This document shows positions 38,001-47,030 of a stretch of 64,000 nt of DNA, one piece after another. The notes beneath the pieces were generated by a model. It saw nothing but the letters and a program-made list of their open reading frames with translations, was not told where the DNA came from and made no database searches. Made by a program: the position numbers and the translations under genes. Every line of letters begins with the position of its first letter. The first letter of the stretch is position 1. The DNA comes from Tychonema sp. LEGE 07203 (lineage in GTDB: Bacteria; Cyanobacteriota; Cyanobacteriia; Cyanobacteriales; Microcoleaceae): positions 107,784 through 171,783 of the forward strand of contig NZ_JADEXD010000001.1 in assembly GCF_015207285.1 (NCBI RefSeq), given 5' to 3'.

Positions 38001-40520
38001 CCAGATATCACCGATGGTACACTAATCCACTTGGAAATTGATCCAGAGACGAATACCAATGTTAATGATGTTGTGAATGAGTTTGAGAGTAAAGTAGGGT
38101 TGCTCCTTGTCTTTGCCAAATTTATTAAAACTTGCAAGCTGATTGGGCTATCCTCTCCCAAGGAATCCTTGACATGGAATCCAACATCAAAAAATTTACT
38201 CGGCATTTCAGGGATTGAGTTCGGGCAAGTAAAGATTCTACAAGTAAAACAAAGTGGACAAGAGTGGGTCACTCACAAATTGTTGTGTTTTCGCATTCAA
38301 AATGCGTCCTTTGCGGTTCAAGAGGCGTCCTTTGCGATCGTGTTACCAGAAAACTTATCCTCTAAAAGTTCGCCTTTATCAGACTTTCCCACATTCTGGG
38401 TAACTGCTCCCACAAAAGAAAAATTGGGCTTAAGCTTTGTTATCAATGCTAAGTTCGATGTGACAACAGGACGCACTAGCCTAGATCGCAATTCCATACA
38501 CAACCAGAAGCTTGCCAAAGCTATTGGTGAGGGTTTGGGTGAAAAACTTGGCGAACTCTTCAATAAGTCACAGGGTAATTGGGAAACACTGCGTCAAAGT
38601 CTCAAACTAAAGCACGAAGATGAATATGGGTTCTGGGAATTTCTTTGGAATGTGCTAGTAGTGGATTGGTTAAAGAAAAGTGGCGATCAGACTATAATGC
38701 AGATCGTTCAGACTACACTTGGGGGTAAAAATTGCAGTATAGGTTATCTAATTTCAAGTCATGCAGCACTACCCAATGGCTTGTATGGACACTATCGTGA
38801 ATTAATCCTACTAAGAAATATCAACTATATTATTGAAGGCCTTCTTAGTAAAAAAGAATACTTTGAAAAAGTTGTAAGCTGGCAAAGCTTTCAGGAAAAT
38901 TGTCCATCTAAATGCGCTGTTCACAACACGATCTGGCAATACGTTGAAAAATTAATTGGAACAAGTCCTACCAGCCCGAAAAAGTTGTGTTTTGCTGACG
39001 TGCTCGCTTGGGAGCTAGGAAATAAGAAGATTTCGCCTAATTCAGCATTTGCATTAAGCGGAATAGTCACATCTGATTTTGTGAAAAATCTACCGATATT
39101 GCAGCGTGAGGAATGCGATCGCATCAAATCCGAACTAAACAATATCTGCTTTGAAAGTGAAGATAGCACAGAAGATAACAAACAATATATTACAGCCTCA
39201 AGACTGCTAATAAAGAGGACAAATCGAGAGGAAGAGAGTTTACTTGCTGCATTTGCTCCAAATGATCGCTTGCTACATAGAAATTATTATGTGGAAAACA
39301 GCCTTGAGTTTTTCCAGGCTTGCCGCAAGCAACGAGAAACTGTCGAGCTTAATGAGATGGTACACTGGGCGATCGCCGCTGACACCGATGCTAAAAAACA
39401 AGCTGTGCGTGAATACTTATTATTCGGCGATCGGAGACAAACTTTTGCAAGTGAGCTACGAAACAGCATCGCTCCAACCTGGATGGAGAACGATCAAGGC
39501 ATTCAAGAAATTCTCAAGGTTAACTCTCAACAAGAACAAGTTGAACGAACAATCAAGAGTAAATTTTCTTGGGCTGATTTTACCAATGAATGGTCACAAC
39601 GAGAAAATTTAGAAATTGGCTCAGAAATTATCCTAGAAAATACAGAGTCCAATATAAATAAAATTCTAAAAAACATTTATGGTTGGTGGAAAACTAACCA
39701 TATTACTGAAATTTCTAAATATAACGATCGCTTGTATCCTATCAAGATTGATGAACTGAAACAGAAGCTAGAAGAACGCGATCGCGGTGCATGGCTGATG
39801 CTATTCTTCCTGGGTACAACTCATAGGATGGGACGTACAAAACACGAACAACATAAAGAGTTTATAAAACTTTGTTTACAGAAAAGTTGGTGGGAAACTT
39901 TTTCCACATCCAATCCTCAAGCTCATCCTGCGGAATGGATGGATGTACTTAATGATTACACGGAGTCTCTTTCAGACCACACTACATGGAATTACTGGAT
40001 GGAGAAGTTCCCAAGCATTTATCGGATTGCCAGCTATTTAGATGCTTATATGGATTCTTTTTGTAGTGTTGATAAGATCCAGAATGACTTTGACTTAGAC
40101 TGTGTTATTGCACCACGAAGCAGTCCCATCTTCCAAGGTGGTGGATTTGATGCACCACGACTACCACTTGGTATTGGAGCAAATTTTGTAGTTAGAGAAT
40201 TGGTACGCTTGGGCATTGTGCAAGCCAATGAGTACGTTATCCCTCATTGCTTTGTACCACGAGCTAATGTAAGAAAGCTGCTCACCTTTCTTGGATGTGA
40301 CGGTCTAGATGCTCCTTGTTATAAAAACTCTAAAAATATTTATAGATTTTTGCGTACTCGTTTCAATGAGTTAGATGTATCAAATTTCCCAACGTTTCAG
40401 AACGCCTTCGACATTCCCTTTGAACTATATTCAGAAGATTGTTCTAGAGCAAAGCATCTAAGTTTAAATGAAATTTTTATAAAAGAAGATTACGACTTTA
40501 ACGAAGAAGAGGATAGCTAA
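35007..40520 (+). CDS. Giant protein with internal sacsin/Hsp90-type GHKL ATPase domain
   Basis: A 1837-residue protein, the start chosen as the ATG at 35007 overlapping the previous stop (ATGA) rather than the further upstream non-ATG. Residues 1-840 show no known domain. A GHKL domain begins near 845: N box PFELFQNADDS (about 851-861), a degenerate DxG region HWGRAIN near 895, and the G2 box GKFGLGFKTVHL near 935. About 900 residues follow without recognised domains. The downstream helicase gene starts two bases after its stop. Having two GHKL proteins of different length in one operon suggests a heteromeric machine. No nuclease motif was found by eye. Confidence 0.83.
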   Translation: MNWTTHKDFYELRFLLHGNRDQYKNEETLYIITSEKNRELWQNVACKVLPPWRIIPTKLAKYLPPWLCDTLNIKAINPRNIIAELSSPRLITVSDFNSDEREEILKEICLDEQDRQQLWQGLALHETVDGNFISIDGKTYLENPNFDFDKNFQGIITLIKRSDTQQQKRALERGWIAEWTPQRAIAVALNQPQPQRFCTMLLNLLHQADKDLLLKLERSEWLPLDREGVIAPENVVLLPSHLSEKLEEGLEEVFRAEKNSKYVSLSMLSSLVQNNVQSLAKVCTEWKHETKILQFLLKETANPSNHCEFIIKTLKVLVKRRQTIGKDNLQILNDKAWMVDCNNRAIKPERIIYFPPLHNKIKEILEQVEPWDYVTPEMVKDDISFCSLSSELQSLFLTDERAIKALGYAIYYLDEYYIGKFNPEEFALDKFLDVFNTFEGLPVLGLAQKISKEAFQKYILPQALEPIGSERLVKIFQWLAKTYETLSEDAIAIYNQYLRLACPDLQKLGQEILPNIKLLNQCGRWKSPNELCDAKKYTGIDGEWILREDQREILTSWLDNSSANKNFPSLPRSSSVQDVTSSVDDTPKSNAKLLEDYFRPWLSYIPSEAIGGFLCLLAGTDPEIEKLATYYLRKRNFDNLRNRLLWSNVFKERNFSISIQHDETLQITSLLGSRFNVKNLTQDRLTNLFIGELNKNITQITLINFRPEKCLSDGLSEMLLESAKFFLKRMETQTNNESLDEIWKDIYNSTQRDILFTRNYLLKNLPHILATLGVKNQQITKCLADGRKLDYYLDEPGHHHKNIIFLNQINDSINKIKSLVETDETVKKDILDAVRKKIGQGQYGYNVGSIPFELFQNADDSLVELKRILGNIDVNRQHYVLEWDSDSLTLMHWGRAINLFIHPDARNKNFEGEGFDQDLLKMLSFNVSDKSECETGKFGLGFKTVHLISKEPKVISGNLNFAVQAGLLPLVLPRCDREQEDWDLLQRLRNRLKSEQPSPDITDGTLIHLEIDPETNTNVNDVVNEFESKVGLLLVFAKFIKTCKLIGLSSPKESLTWNPTSKNLLGISGIEFGQVKILQVKQSGQEWVTHKLLCFRIQNASFAVQEASFAIVLPENLSSKSSPLSDFPTFWVTAPTKEKLGLSFVINAKFDVTTGRTSLDRNSIHNQKLAKAIGEGLGEKLGELFNKSQGNWETLRQSLKLKHEDEYGFWEFLWNVLVVDWLKKSGDQTIMQIVQTTLGGKNCSIGYLISSHAALPNGLYGHYRELILLRNINYIIEGLLSKKEYFEKVVSWQSFQENCPSKCAVHNTIWQYVEKLIGTSPTSPKKLCFADVLAWELGNKKISPNSAFALSGIVTSDFVKNLPILQREECDRIKSELNNICFESEDSTEDNKQYITASRLLIKRTNREEESLLAAFAPNDRLLHRNYYVENSLEFFQACRKQRETVELNEMVHWAIAADTDAKKQAVREYLLFGDRRQTFASELRNSIAPTWMENDQGIQEILKVNSQQEQVERTIKSKFSWADFTNEWSQRENLEIGSEIILENTESNINKILKNIYGWWKTNHITEISKYNDRLYPIKIDELKQKLEERDRGAWLMLFFLGTTHRMGRTKHEQHKEFIKLCLQKSWWETFSTSNPQAHPAEWMDVLNDYTESLSDHTTWNYWMEKFPSIYRIASYLDAYMDSFCSVDKIQNDFDLDCVIAPRSSPIFQGGGFDAPRLPLGIGANFVVRELVRLGIVQANEYVIPHCFVPRANVRKLLTFLGCDGLDAPCYKNSKNIYRFLRTRFNELDVSNFPTFQNAFDIPFELYSEDCSRAKHLSLNEIFIKEDYDFNEEEDS

Positions 40521-40522
40521 AA

Positions 40523-43213
40523 ATGCAGGAATCATTCAAGTGTGGCGATCGCCTCTCCCATCCCAAACACGGCATCGGTCAAGTACGATCTGATGAAGAA
40601 ACTACAGTTATTGTTCGATTTGAGCATGGATTGGAGGAGTGTCCAAAGGAGGAAGTAACCCGCCTCTTTTCGCTACAGGAAGCCATCAACTCTTCTGAAT
40701 TGCACAATCCCCTGGAAGTCATCGCTCGCGTGCAGGCGCTAGCTATACGCTCAGTAAATGACGTTTGGGGCATATTTTCTCTAGCACGTATTGCCCTACT
40801 TCCTCATCAGTTATGGGTATGTCGCCGTGTAGTTCAAGAACTTCCTACTCGTTGGCTGGTTGCTGATGACGTAGGACTCGGAAAAACTATTGAAGCCGGC
40901 CTTATTCTCTGGACATTATTGACTAAAGGAGCAATCAAACGCATTCTAATTGTTTGTCCTGCTTCTTTGGTTGAACAGTGGCAATACCGTCTGCGAGTGA
41001 TGTTTGATATTCGCTGTACGCGATACACAACAGAAGCAGATACCTCAAAAAGTGATTTTTGGAATACCCACCATCAGGTTATTGCTTCATTGCCTACACT
41101 CCGCAAAAACAGTCGAGATCGCCACAATCGACTATTCCAGACAGAACCTTGGGACTTACTTATTGTTGATGAAGCGCACCATCTCAATGCGGATGAAAAG
41201 AGCGGTCCCACTCTTGGATATAGCCTGATAGATAAGTTAGTCAATAAACACAAACAAGTACGTTCTGTTGTCTTCTTTTCAGGAACGCCCCATCGTGGCA
41301 AAAATTATGAATTTTTCTCCCTACTGAAGTTACTTAGAGAAGATTTATTCGATCCCAAAAAACCCTTAGAAAGTCAATTACAGTTATTGCGAAGTATTAT
41401 GATTCGCAACAATAAACAATCTGTCACGGACATGAAGGGAAATAAATTATTTTTGCCCCTCAAAGTATGCTCAGAAATTTATGAATACTCACCCGAAGAA
41501 TCTCTATTTTACGAAAAGCTAACTGAATTTATCCTCACAGGAAAAGCTTATGCCTCCAGACTCGATGATTTTAACCAACGAGCTGTTATGCTAATTCTAA
41601 TATGTATGCAGAAGCTGGCTTCTAGCTCAGTAGCAGCGATTCAAAAAGCATTGTCAGGTCGTCTTAAACGAATTGATGCCAACCGTAAGGCTCTGGAAAA
41701 AATCAAGCACCAAAAACGAGAATTCGAGCAAAAATTGAATGACCTTGAAGATGAGGAAAATCTTAATAGTGACCAAATGAGTAGGTTAGAGGAGCAAATG
41801 CTAGAACTTACAGAGTCTATTAGGCTTATGGAAGATGAAGAACCTCGACTACAAGAATTGATACAAGCAGCTAATACTCTAAAAAAAGAAACAAAAATCC
41901 AGAAAATTTTGGATGTGGTTGCCAATCAGTTTGTTGACCGTCAGGTACTTTTTTTTACCGAGTACAAAGCGACACAATCTCTACTGATGTCTGCACTGAT
42001 TTCTCGATATGGTGAAAATAGCGTTACTTTCATTAATGGTGACGAACAGGCTGAGGGAGTTATTAATACATCGGGTCAAGTCTTTAGCTTGAGAGAGAAA
42101 CGTGAAACTGCTGCTGAAAAGTTCAATAAGGGAAAAGTCAGATTTCTGATTTCCACTGAAGCCGGTGGTGAAGGTATTGATCTGCAAGAGAATTGTTATT
42201 CTCTCATTCATGTAGATTTGCCTTGGAATCCCATGCGTCTACATCAACGAGTTGGTCGATTGAATCGTTACGGGCAAAAACTGGCGGTTGAAGTGATTAC
42301 GCTACGCAATCCCCAGACTGTAGAAACATTGATTTGGGATAAACTAAATCGCAAAATTGACAATATTATGCAGTCTTTACAGCAAGTAATGGATGAACCA
42401 GAAGACTTGCTACAACTTGTTCTAGGAATGACATCACCTAAATTATTTCGAGAAGTTTTTAGCGAAGCCAACAGACACCATGAGGATTTAAATCAGTGGT
42501 TTGACCGCAAAACGGCTCAATTCGGTGGAAAAGATGCGATCGCTGCTGTACGTGAAATTGTTGGTAGCTGCGATAAGTTTGATTTTCAACAAGTTGCACC
42601 CTCACTTCCACAATTAGATTTACCCGATTTACAACCATTCTTATCGACAATGCTGTATCTCAACAAACGTCGGGTCAAACTTATAGATGAAAGTTTCTCA
42701 TTCCTGACACCTGATAGTTGGCGCGTCGATCCAGCAATTCAAAAAGAGTACAATCGAGTACACTTCAATCGTTATCGAGGCGATGGAGATGTTACGCATC
42801 ACTTGCTTGGTGTTGGTCACAAGCTATTCGATGCAGCTTTATCACAAGCTATGAGTTTCTCTGCTTGTGTATGTGTCTTGCCTGGTTTGAAACAAAGCTT
42901 ATTTATCTTTCTAATAATCGATCGCGTGACAGGAATAAATTCTAATATTCGGCAAGCTGTTGCAGCAGTAAGTATAGATTTATCCAAAACAGCAACTATC
43001 TTAAAGGACTGGGAACTAATAAAGGTACTCAACGAATTACCTGAGTTAAAGAAATTGCCTGAATTCTCTAATTACTTTGAGCTAAGCTCAATTGAAATCT
43101 GTCAATTACTGATTGATGCAGAACAATTTTTAGAGAAACATCTAAATGATTTGGATCTCCCCTTCAAAATTCCAGCTATTCAAGCAATTAGTGTACTTAT
43201 TCCATCTGGTTAG
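40523..43213 (+). CDS. SNF2/RapA-type superfamily 2 helicase, third gene of the operon
   Basis: An 896-residue SNF2/RapA-like ATPase. A short N-terminal domain (FKCGDRLSHPKHGIGQV, 5-21) resembles the Tudor-like domain at the end of UvrD/PcrA and CarD. Motif I is DDVGLGKT (115-122), motif II VDEAHH near 216, motif III FFSGTPHRG near 253, motif V STEAGGEGIDL near 546 and motif VI HQRVGRLNRYG near 574. A long charged coiled coil (about 380-460) splits the two RecA-like lobes. The C-terminal ~200 residues are unassigned. DNA translocation or remodelling with the two GHKL proteins is the likely role; defence against foreign DNA is inferred from operon type. Confidence 0.9.
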   Translation: MQESFKCGDRLSHPKHGIGQVRSDEETTVIVRFEHGLEECPKEEVTRLFSLQEAINSSELHNPLEVIARVQALAIRSVNDVWGIFSLARIALLPHQLWVCRRVVQELPTRWLVADDVGLGKTIEAGLILWTLLTKGAIKRILIVCPASLVEQWQYRLRVMFDIRCTRYTTEADTSKSDFWNTHHQVIASLPTLRKNSRDRHNRLFQTEPWDLLIVDEAHHLNADEKSGPTLGYSLIDKLVNKHKQVRSVVFFSGTPHRGKNYEFFSLLKLLREDLFDPKKPLESQLQLLRSIMIRNNKQSVTDMKGNKLFLPLKVCSEIYEYSPEESLFYEKLTEFILTGKAYASRLDDFNQRAVMLILICMQKLASSSVAAIQKALSGRLKRIDANRKALEKIKHQKREFEQKLNDLEDEENLNSDQMSRLEEQMLELTESIRLMEDEEPRLQELIQAANTLKKETKIQKILDVVANQFVDRQVLFFTEYKATQSLLMSALISRYGENSVTFINGDEQAEGVINTSGQVFSLREKRETAAEKFNKGKVRFLISTEAGGEGIDLQENCYSLIHVDLPWNPMRLHQRVGRLNRYGQKLAVEVITLRNPQTVETLIWDKLNRKIDNIMQSLQQVMDEPEDLLQLVLGMTSPKLFREVFSEANRHHEDLNQWFDRKTAQFGGKDAIAAVREIVGSCDKFDFQQVAPSLPQLDLPDLQPFLSTMLYLNKRRVKLIDESFSFLTPDSWRVDPAIQKEYNRVHFNRYRGDGDVTHHLLGVGHKLFDAALSQAMSFSACVCVLPGLKQSLFIFLIIDRVTGINSNIRQAVAAVSIDLSKTATILKDWELIKVLNELPELKKLPEFSNYFELSSIEICQLLIDAEQFLEKHLNDLDLPFKIPAIQAISVLIPSG

Positions 43214-43269
43214 TTTTTAGTTGCTCAGTTAGAGATTCCAATTGATTGATTTAAGGAAATATCGCGCTG

Positions 43270-43291
43270 CAATTTCTTTATCAAGAAATTG
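43270..43291 (+). terminator. AT-rich stem-loop after the helicase gene
   Basis: CAATTTCTT pairs with AAGAAATTG (9 bp) around the loop TATC. It may end the GHKL-helicase operon, but the stem is weak and no T-run follows. Confidence 0.4.
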
Positions 43292-43345
43292 GCCTAAAAA
43301 CCTATCAAAAAAAATCTGTTGCAGTCGATGCACACTTAAGAACTC

Positions 43346-43696
43346 ATGTCAATTTCAAAAGGAAAGCGAGATTTGATTTCGGCCCTGGCACTAAAACAGT
43401 TGAACGATATACCACCTTCAACTGAGTTGCCTGCAAGTTTTGCCAAAATTCATCCCCCGCGCTTTGAGTGCGGCTTTAGGGTGCGCTGGACTGATGTTGG
43501 TGAAGAAGGTGACAGAGGAATGGTTATAGGCAAATTTTACAACTATGAACAGCGTCAGCGTTGTTGGATGTGGTGCTACATCATTTGCCTTACTCCTGAT
43601 TCCAAGAGTGCAAAGTGGTGTCAGTTTGATACTGCCTGGGAGGAAGATTTGGAGAAGTTTGAGGATGATAAAAAAGCAGCAGACTTTGACAGATAG
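43346..43696 (+). CDS. Hypothetical protein, 116 residues
   Basis: A soluble protein with a Trp/Cys-rich centre (CGFRVRW, RCWMWCYIICL, KWCQFD) and an acidic end, DLEKFEDD. I do not recognise the family. It overlaps the next gene by 32 bases, so the pair is coupled. It follows the helicase by 132 bases on the same strand; whether it belongs to that operon cannot be told from sequence. Confidence 0.65.
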   Translation: MSISKGKRDLISALALKQLNDIPPSTELPASFAKIHPPRFECGFRVRWTDVGEEGDRGMVIGKFYNYEQRQRCWMWCYIICLTPDSKSAKWCQFDTAWEEDLEKFEDDKKAADFDR

Positions 43697-43982
43697 AGAA
43701 CGCAATTTGATTGCAGTTTACAGTGAATGCCAATTGCGAATGACACCGAGGCAGTTTTATGCAAAGTGGGGAGTGAGTTATGAGGAAATTGCTTTTATTT
43801 GTTCTCGTTCTGATTCTACAGTGCGGGGTTGGTTTAGAAAGGGGGAAAATCGCCGATTTCCTACTGCTGTCGATTTGCGTCATTTGGCTTTAATGGATTT
43901 TCTGCTGGAGCATTTTGAGGAAATTCCAGAGGGATTGGTGGCTTTCCTGTGTCCGCCTTGCGAAGAGAATAGCCTGGATTAA
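43665..43982 (+). CDS. HTH protein of a cyanobacterial family
   Basis: A 105-residue protein, start chosen at ATG 43665, inside the end of the previous gene. The segment EEIAFICSRSDSTVRGWF (about residues 38-55) is a helix-turn-helix with the family ending RHLALMDFLLEHFEEIP. Proteins of this kind are common in Oscillatoria-type genomes as regulators of unknown targets. A nested dyad lies 150 bases downstream at 44133-44173. Confidence 0.7.
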   Translation: MIKKQQTLTDRERNLIAVYSECQLRMTPRQFYAKWGVSYEEIAFICSRSDSTVRGWFRKGENRRFPTAVDLRHLALMDFLLEHFEEIPEGLVAFLCPPCEENSLD

Positions 43983-44132
43983 TGGCGCGTATAACGGAAA
44001 GACTGTTTAGGGCAACGACTGTATACGTTGTCGCAATCATATACTGCTGACTTGTTCAAACAGTTTTGGTGGCTGCCATACATCAAGCTTTTTCAGCATC
44101 AAAAGATAATTTGAGCTTGTATTAGCACAAAC

Positions 44133-44173
44133 CTTGTCAAATATCAATGTCACCGTGACCTGTCTTTGACAAG
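44133..44173. promoter_or_regulatory. Nested dyad: 9-bp arms around an 11-bp palindrome
   Basis: CTTGTCAAA (44133-44141) and TTTGACAAG (44165-44173) are perfect inverted repeats. Between them is GTCACCGTGAC (44149-44159), also a palindrome. It lies in a gap of 264 bases between an HTH gene and a small ORF, so it could be a regulator binding site. Confidence 0.45.
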
Positions 44174-44246
44174 ATTATTCAATTACTGTCTTGGCAAGCC
44201 ATGAAACAAGAGCAAAATCTGTTACTTTTACTGCTGAGGTACTAAA

Positions 44247-44441
44247 ATGACCTACTCTGAAAAATTGCACCCGTGGTGTATCATTAGCCTGCTTCCTAAT
44301 TGTCAGCGTGTTATTGTGGCACGATTTCGTAAGAGAAACGATGCAGACGATCATCTACGGGTTTTGAAGCGATTAGTGAAAACGCGCACATTTGTGATTA
44401 TTTTTGACATGCAACCAAAGCCTACTGTGCCTAAAGAATAA
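44247..44441 (+). CDS. Small hypothetical protein, 64 residues
   Basis: A short soluble protein beginning MTYSEKLHPWCII with a GAGG ribosome binding site nearby. The composition (basic centre, IVARFRKRNDADDHL) looks coding and similar small proteins are common in cyanobacteria, but no function is known. Confidence 0.55.
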   Translation: MTYSEKLHPWCIISLLPNCQRVIVARFRKRNDADDHLRVLKRLVKTRTFVIIFDMQPKPTVPKE

Positions 44442-44599
44442 CGGCGAATGCAGCGAAGGTTTGAATTTGAATTAATCAAGATACCTGCGTTAGTTGAACA
44501 AACCGACTTTCCAGCGATTTCTCCCAGCGACAGAACCTACTGATAGCTGGGAAAATTTTTTATATATTTTACCGATCATCTACTAACTACAACTTTTTA

Positions 44600-44911
44600 T
44601 CATAGTGTTGATTTACGCTCTAAAGCGATCGCATTTGTACGGATAGTTACAATTGCATAAGTAAATATGCTCTGATTGATAGCTGGGCAATCGTAGATGT
44701 GGCTAATAGTAATATAGCTTGCGAGCGCAATAGATATTCCTTCTCTATCAATACTTCGGAATTTTGAAGAGTTTTTTTGAGAGATGGCTCTGGCGCAAGG
44801 TTCGTAGGTGGCTAATGTTGCGCTGAGTTTTTGGATTTCTTGCCATAGCTCTACTATCAAGGCTTCTTTTGCCTCGTTCAATAGTTGCTTTAAGCCGGGT
44901 AGTTTTTCCAT
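44600..44911 (-). pseudogene. Remnant of an IS66-family transposase N-terminus
   Basis: The first ~35 residues, ALIVELWQEIQKL and after it, match the leader region of IS66-type transposases, where a KNSS segment follows as here. Beyond about residue 55 the frame reads as unrelated sequence. Only ~1/8 of a full transposase is left. It lies between the GHKL operon and the PRTRC cassette, marking an insertion boundary. Confidence 0.55.
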
Positions 44912-45154
44912 TCCTTTATCTAATGTCTATCTCGTCTTCTTGTCAAGGGGGTTGAGCAATTACAATCAAAGAATCAATAGAGACAAGTGCGACCGCATCT
45001 TGTCGGACAGATAATTAATGGGAATTAATTAAGAAATTTCTTGGGAAACACGCTTACCGTTAAAACTTTACAAAAAATAGATCGTTAAAAGCAAGGCCGC
45101 GATCGCGGCAATTTTTGAGAATAAGCTGCACTTGCTTGTACTGCGAATCCAGCC

Positions 45155-45625
45155 ATGACCCAAATAGAACCAAATTCCGAACCAACAGGAGAGGATATTC
45201 CACTTTCAGCTACTCAAAAAGTGGGTGAAACCATCAACAAAACTGAGAACACTTCACAGAGTCCTGACTTACTTGATGAAGGAGAATCAGAACCTTATGA
45301 ATTCAATTTTTGTACAATCAAAATCCACATTGTTATGCGACCAGACGATGGGCATCCAGAAGGGCGAATCGTAGAAATTACAGCAACGAGCCATGACGAC
45401 TTACCACTATTAGTACAAGTTAGAGAAAACTCGATTGGAGCTTGGCCAAACCATTTACAAGAATTGCTCCAGCGGTTAGCCTCTAACCTACCTAACCGAA
45501 AAGTGAGCGCTCAAATTCGTTCTTCTGTTGCTCAACCCCGGAAAAAAGCCAAACCAAATCTTCAAAATCCTGCTAACCACCCCGTCAACAAAGGTGAAGC
45601 TGGAGTACAAATCCCCCTGTTTTAA
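45155..45625 (+). CDS. PRTRC cassette protein, possibly the E component
   Basis: A 156-residue protein that opens the PRTRC cassette. Its N-terminal 45 residues are disordered-like; the middle (FNFCTIKIHIVMRPDDGHP to LQRLASNLP, about 50-110) is a compact beta-alpha domain; the end is basic. PRTRC E has a similar strand pattern, but the match is weak. The next gene starts ten bases after its stop. Confidence 0.5.
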   Translation: MTQIEPNSEPTGEDIPLSATQKVGETINKTENTSQSPDLLDEGESEPYEFNFCTIKIHIVMRPDDGHPEGRIVEITATSHDDLPLLVQVRENSIGAWPNHLQELLQRLASNLPNRKVSAQIRSSVAQPRKKAKPNLQNPANHPVNKGEAGVQIPLF

Positions 45626-45635
45626 AGAGGTAACA

Positions 45636-46100
45636 ATGAGTCTAATAGAATATGAAGGCAGGCAAATCGAACTGCCCAACGAAATTACTGCAAATGATGA
45701 AAAATTGCTAGAAGTCCTACTTCCTTACTTCCCTGAATTAAGCTCCGCTACAATTGAACGAAAAACAGGTCAACCCATTAAAATCATCAAACAAGCCAAG
45801 ACAAAGGGTGTAGAAGAAGATTGGAAAAAAGAACTATGCGTACTGCTCACTCCCCATTCCCCACTCTCCTCACTTATGGCAGCACCAGAAGAACCGAATC
45901 AAGCTGTCCAACTCACTTGGGCTCTCCAATGTGAATCTATCAACGGTTATGTTACTCCGCTAACCTTAGCAAGTCGCACTCAAGAAATCTCTCAAGCAAT
46001 AGCGAGAGGTGAACAAGAACTACAGCGATTTAAAGCAACTCTCAAACAACTGCAACTTGCGCCAGCTATTGCACATCCCCAAATTCCCCTGAATTTTTAA
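45636..46100 (+). CDS. PRTRC protein C-like (ubiquitin-like fold)
   Basis: A 154-residue protein whose first ~55 residues (MSLIEYEGRQIELP, LLPYFPELSSATIE) match PRTRC protein C, a small protein with a ubiquitin-like fold proposed as modifier or substrate in this cassette. The rest is an extension of about 95 residues not found in the short C proteins. AAAGAGG precedes the ATG at 45636; the in-frame codons upstream to 45528 are not used. Its stop and the next start share one base (TAATG). Confidence 0.6.
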   Translation: MSLIEYEGRQIELPNEITANDEKLLEVLLPYFPELSSATIERKTGQPIKIIKQAKTKGVEEDWKKELCVLLTPHSPLSSLMAAPEEPNQAVQLTWALQCESINGYVTPLTLASRTQEISQAIARGEQELQRFKATLKQLQLAPAIAHPQIPLNF

Positions 46101-46897
46101 TGCCTGCAACCATTTTGTCTGTGTCGCAAGCCATCGCTGGTTTGCGACACTCCTACCCAGTAACCAAGCCAATTGAAGCGATTGAATTTCTCCAGCAAAC
46201 GCTTAATAGTATTCAAATACTAAACCTTTACCAACACTTTTTTCCAACTGAATTTACCACCAGTACCAGTTCTATTTACTCTGATAGTCCTGACATTCAT
46301 AGCCCCCGCGAATTAGAATTTTTTAGTCTGCTTGACGAAACAGAACTTATCCCTATCAGCCCCTGGCAATTAGAAATAGCCCAAGAAGAACGCCTCGACG
46401 AACTCCTGATAGAGCCTTGGGGGTTAGATTGGTTGAGCTATGAAGATTATGATATTGAGTCATTAGCCCCTGAGTGGCAAATCTTGCTGCCTCTAACTTC
46501 TAAAGGACTAGATTGGCTAACTGAAAATGACGCACAAGATTGGTATGAAGAGGAATTTAACGTTTTATTTTCTCACGTTTTACCACCCGATAGTATCAAT
46601 TATCTGCAATTCCAAGAGCTTTGCTCTCTGGCTGACTTTCCCATAAAATCAGTGCCAATTGTACTAAGTTTCCTCAATTATTCAACAGGTAATATTTGGC
46701 TAGACGGCTGCGCTCAAGACGAGTATCAATTTAGAGAATGGACAGTCGAAAACTTGATATCTTTATCAGCGCAATGGCAAAGTGCTAAAGAAGTAATAAC
46801 CCAAGCTCAACAGGTTATCGACTGGCTTGCTACTGACCGCCCTCGACGTTTTCAGCAAATTCTTGAACTCTGGAACAAGAGCACTTTGTCAATTTGA
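46100..46897 (+). CDS. PRTRC-associated protein, possibly the F component
   Basis: A 265-residue acidic, Trp-rich soluble protein with no recognised motif. Its start overlaps the stop of the C-like gene by one base, so it belongs to the cassette. By elimination it could be the F component, but nothing in the sequence proves it. Confidence 0.55.
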   Translation: MPATILSVSQAIAGLRHSYPVTKPIEAIEFLQQTLNSIQILNLYQHFFPTEFTTSTSSIYSDSPDIHSPRELEFFSLLDETELIPISPWQLEIAQEERLDELLIEPWGLDWLSYEDYDIESLAPEWQILLPLTSKGLDWLTENDAQDWYEEEFNVLFSHVLPPDSINYLQFQELCSLADFPIKSVPIVLSFLNYSTGNIWLDGCAQDEYQFREWTVENLISLSAQWQSAKEVITQAQQVIDWLATDRPRRFQQILELWNKSTLSI

Positions 46898-46985
46898 ATT
46901 ACCTATGAATCCAAATAATTACGATTGAAACTCTCAAGTCTAAAAATGCTGAGCTCCCCGCTTAAGCGTATTCATTGTGAAGCAG

Positions 46986-47003
46986 CAACCGCTAGTGCGG
47001 TTG
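46986..47003 (+). promoter_or_regulatory. Short stem-loop ahead of the DUF3768 gene
   Basis: CAACCGC pairs with GCGGTTG (7 bp, loop TAGT) about 28 bases ahead of the ATG at 47031. It may fold in the leader of the message; a regulatory effect is a guess. Confidence 0.35.
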
Positions 47004-47030
47004 TAGCTGTTGGAAATTGAGGTCTTAACC

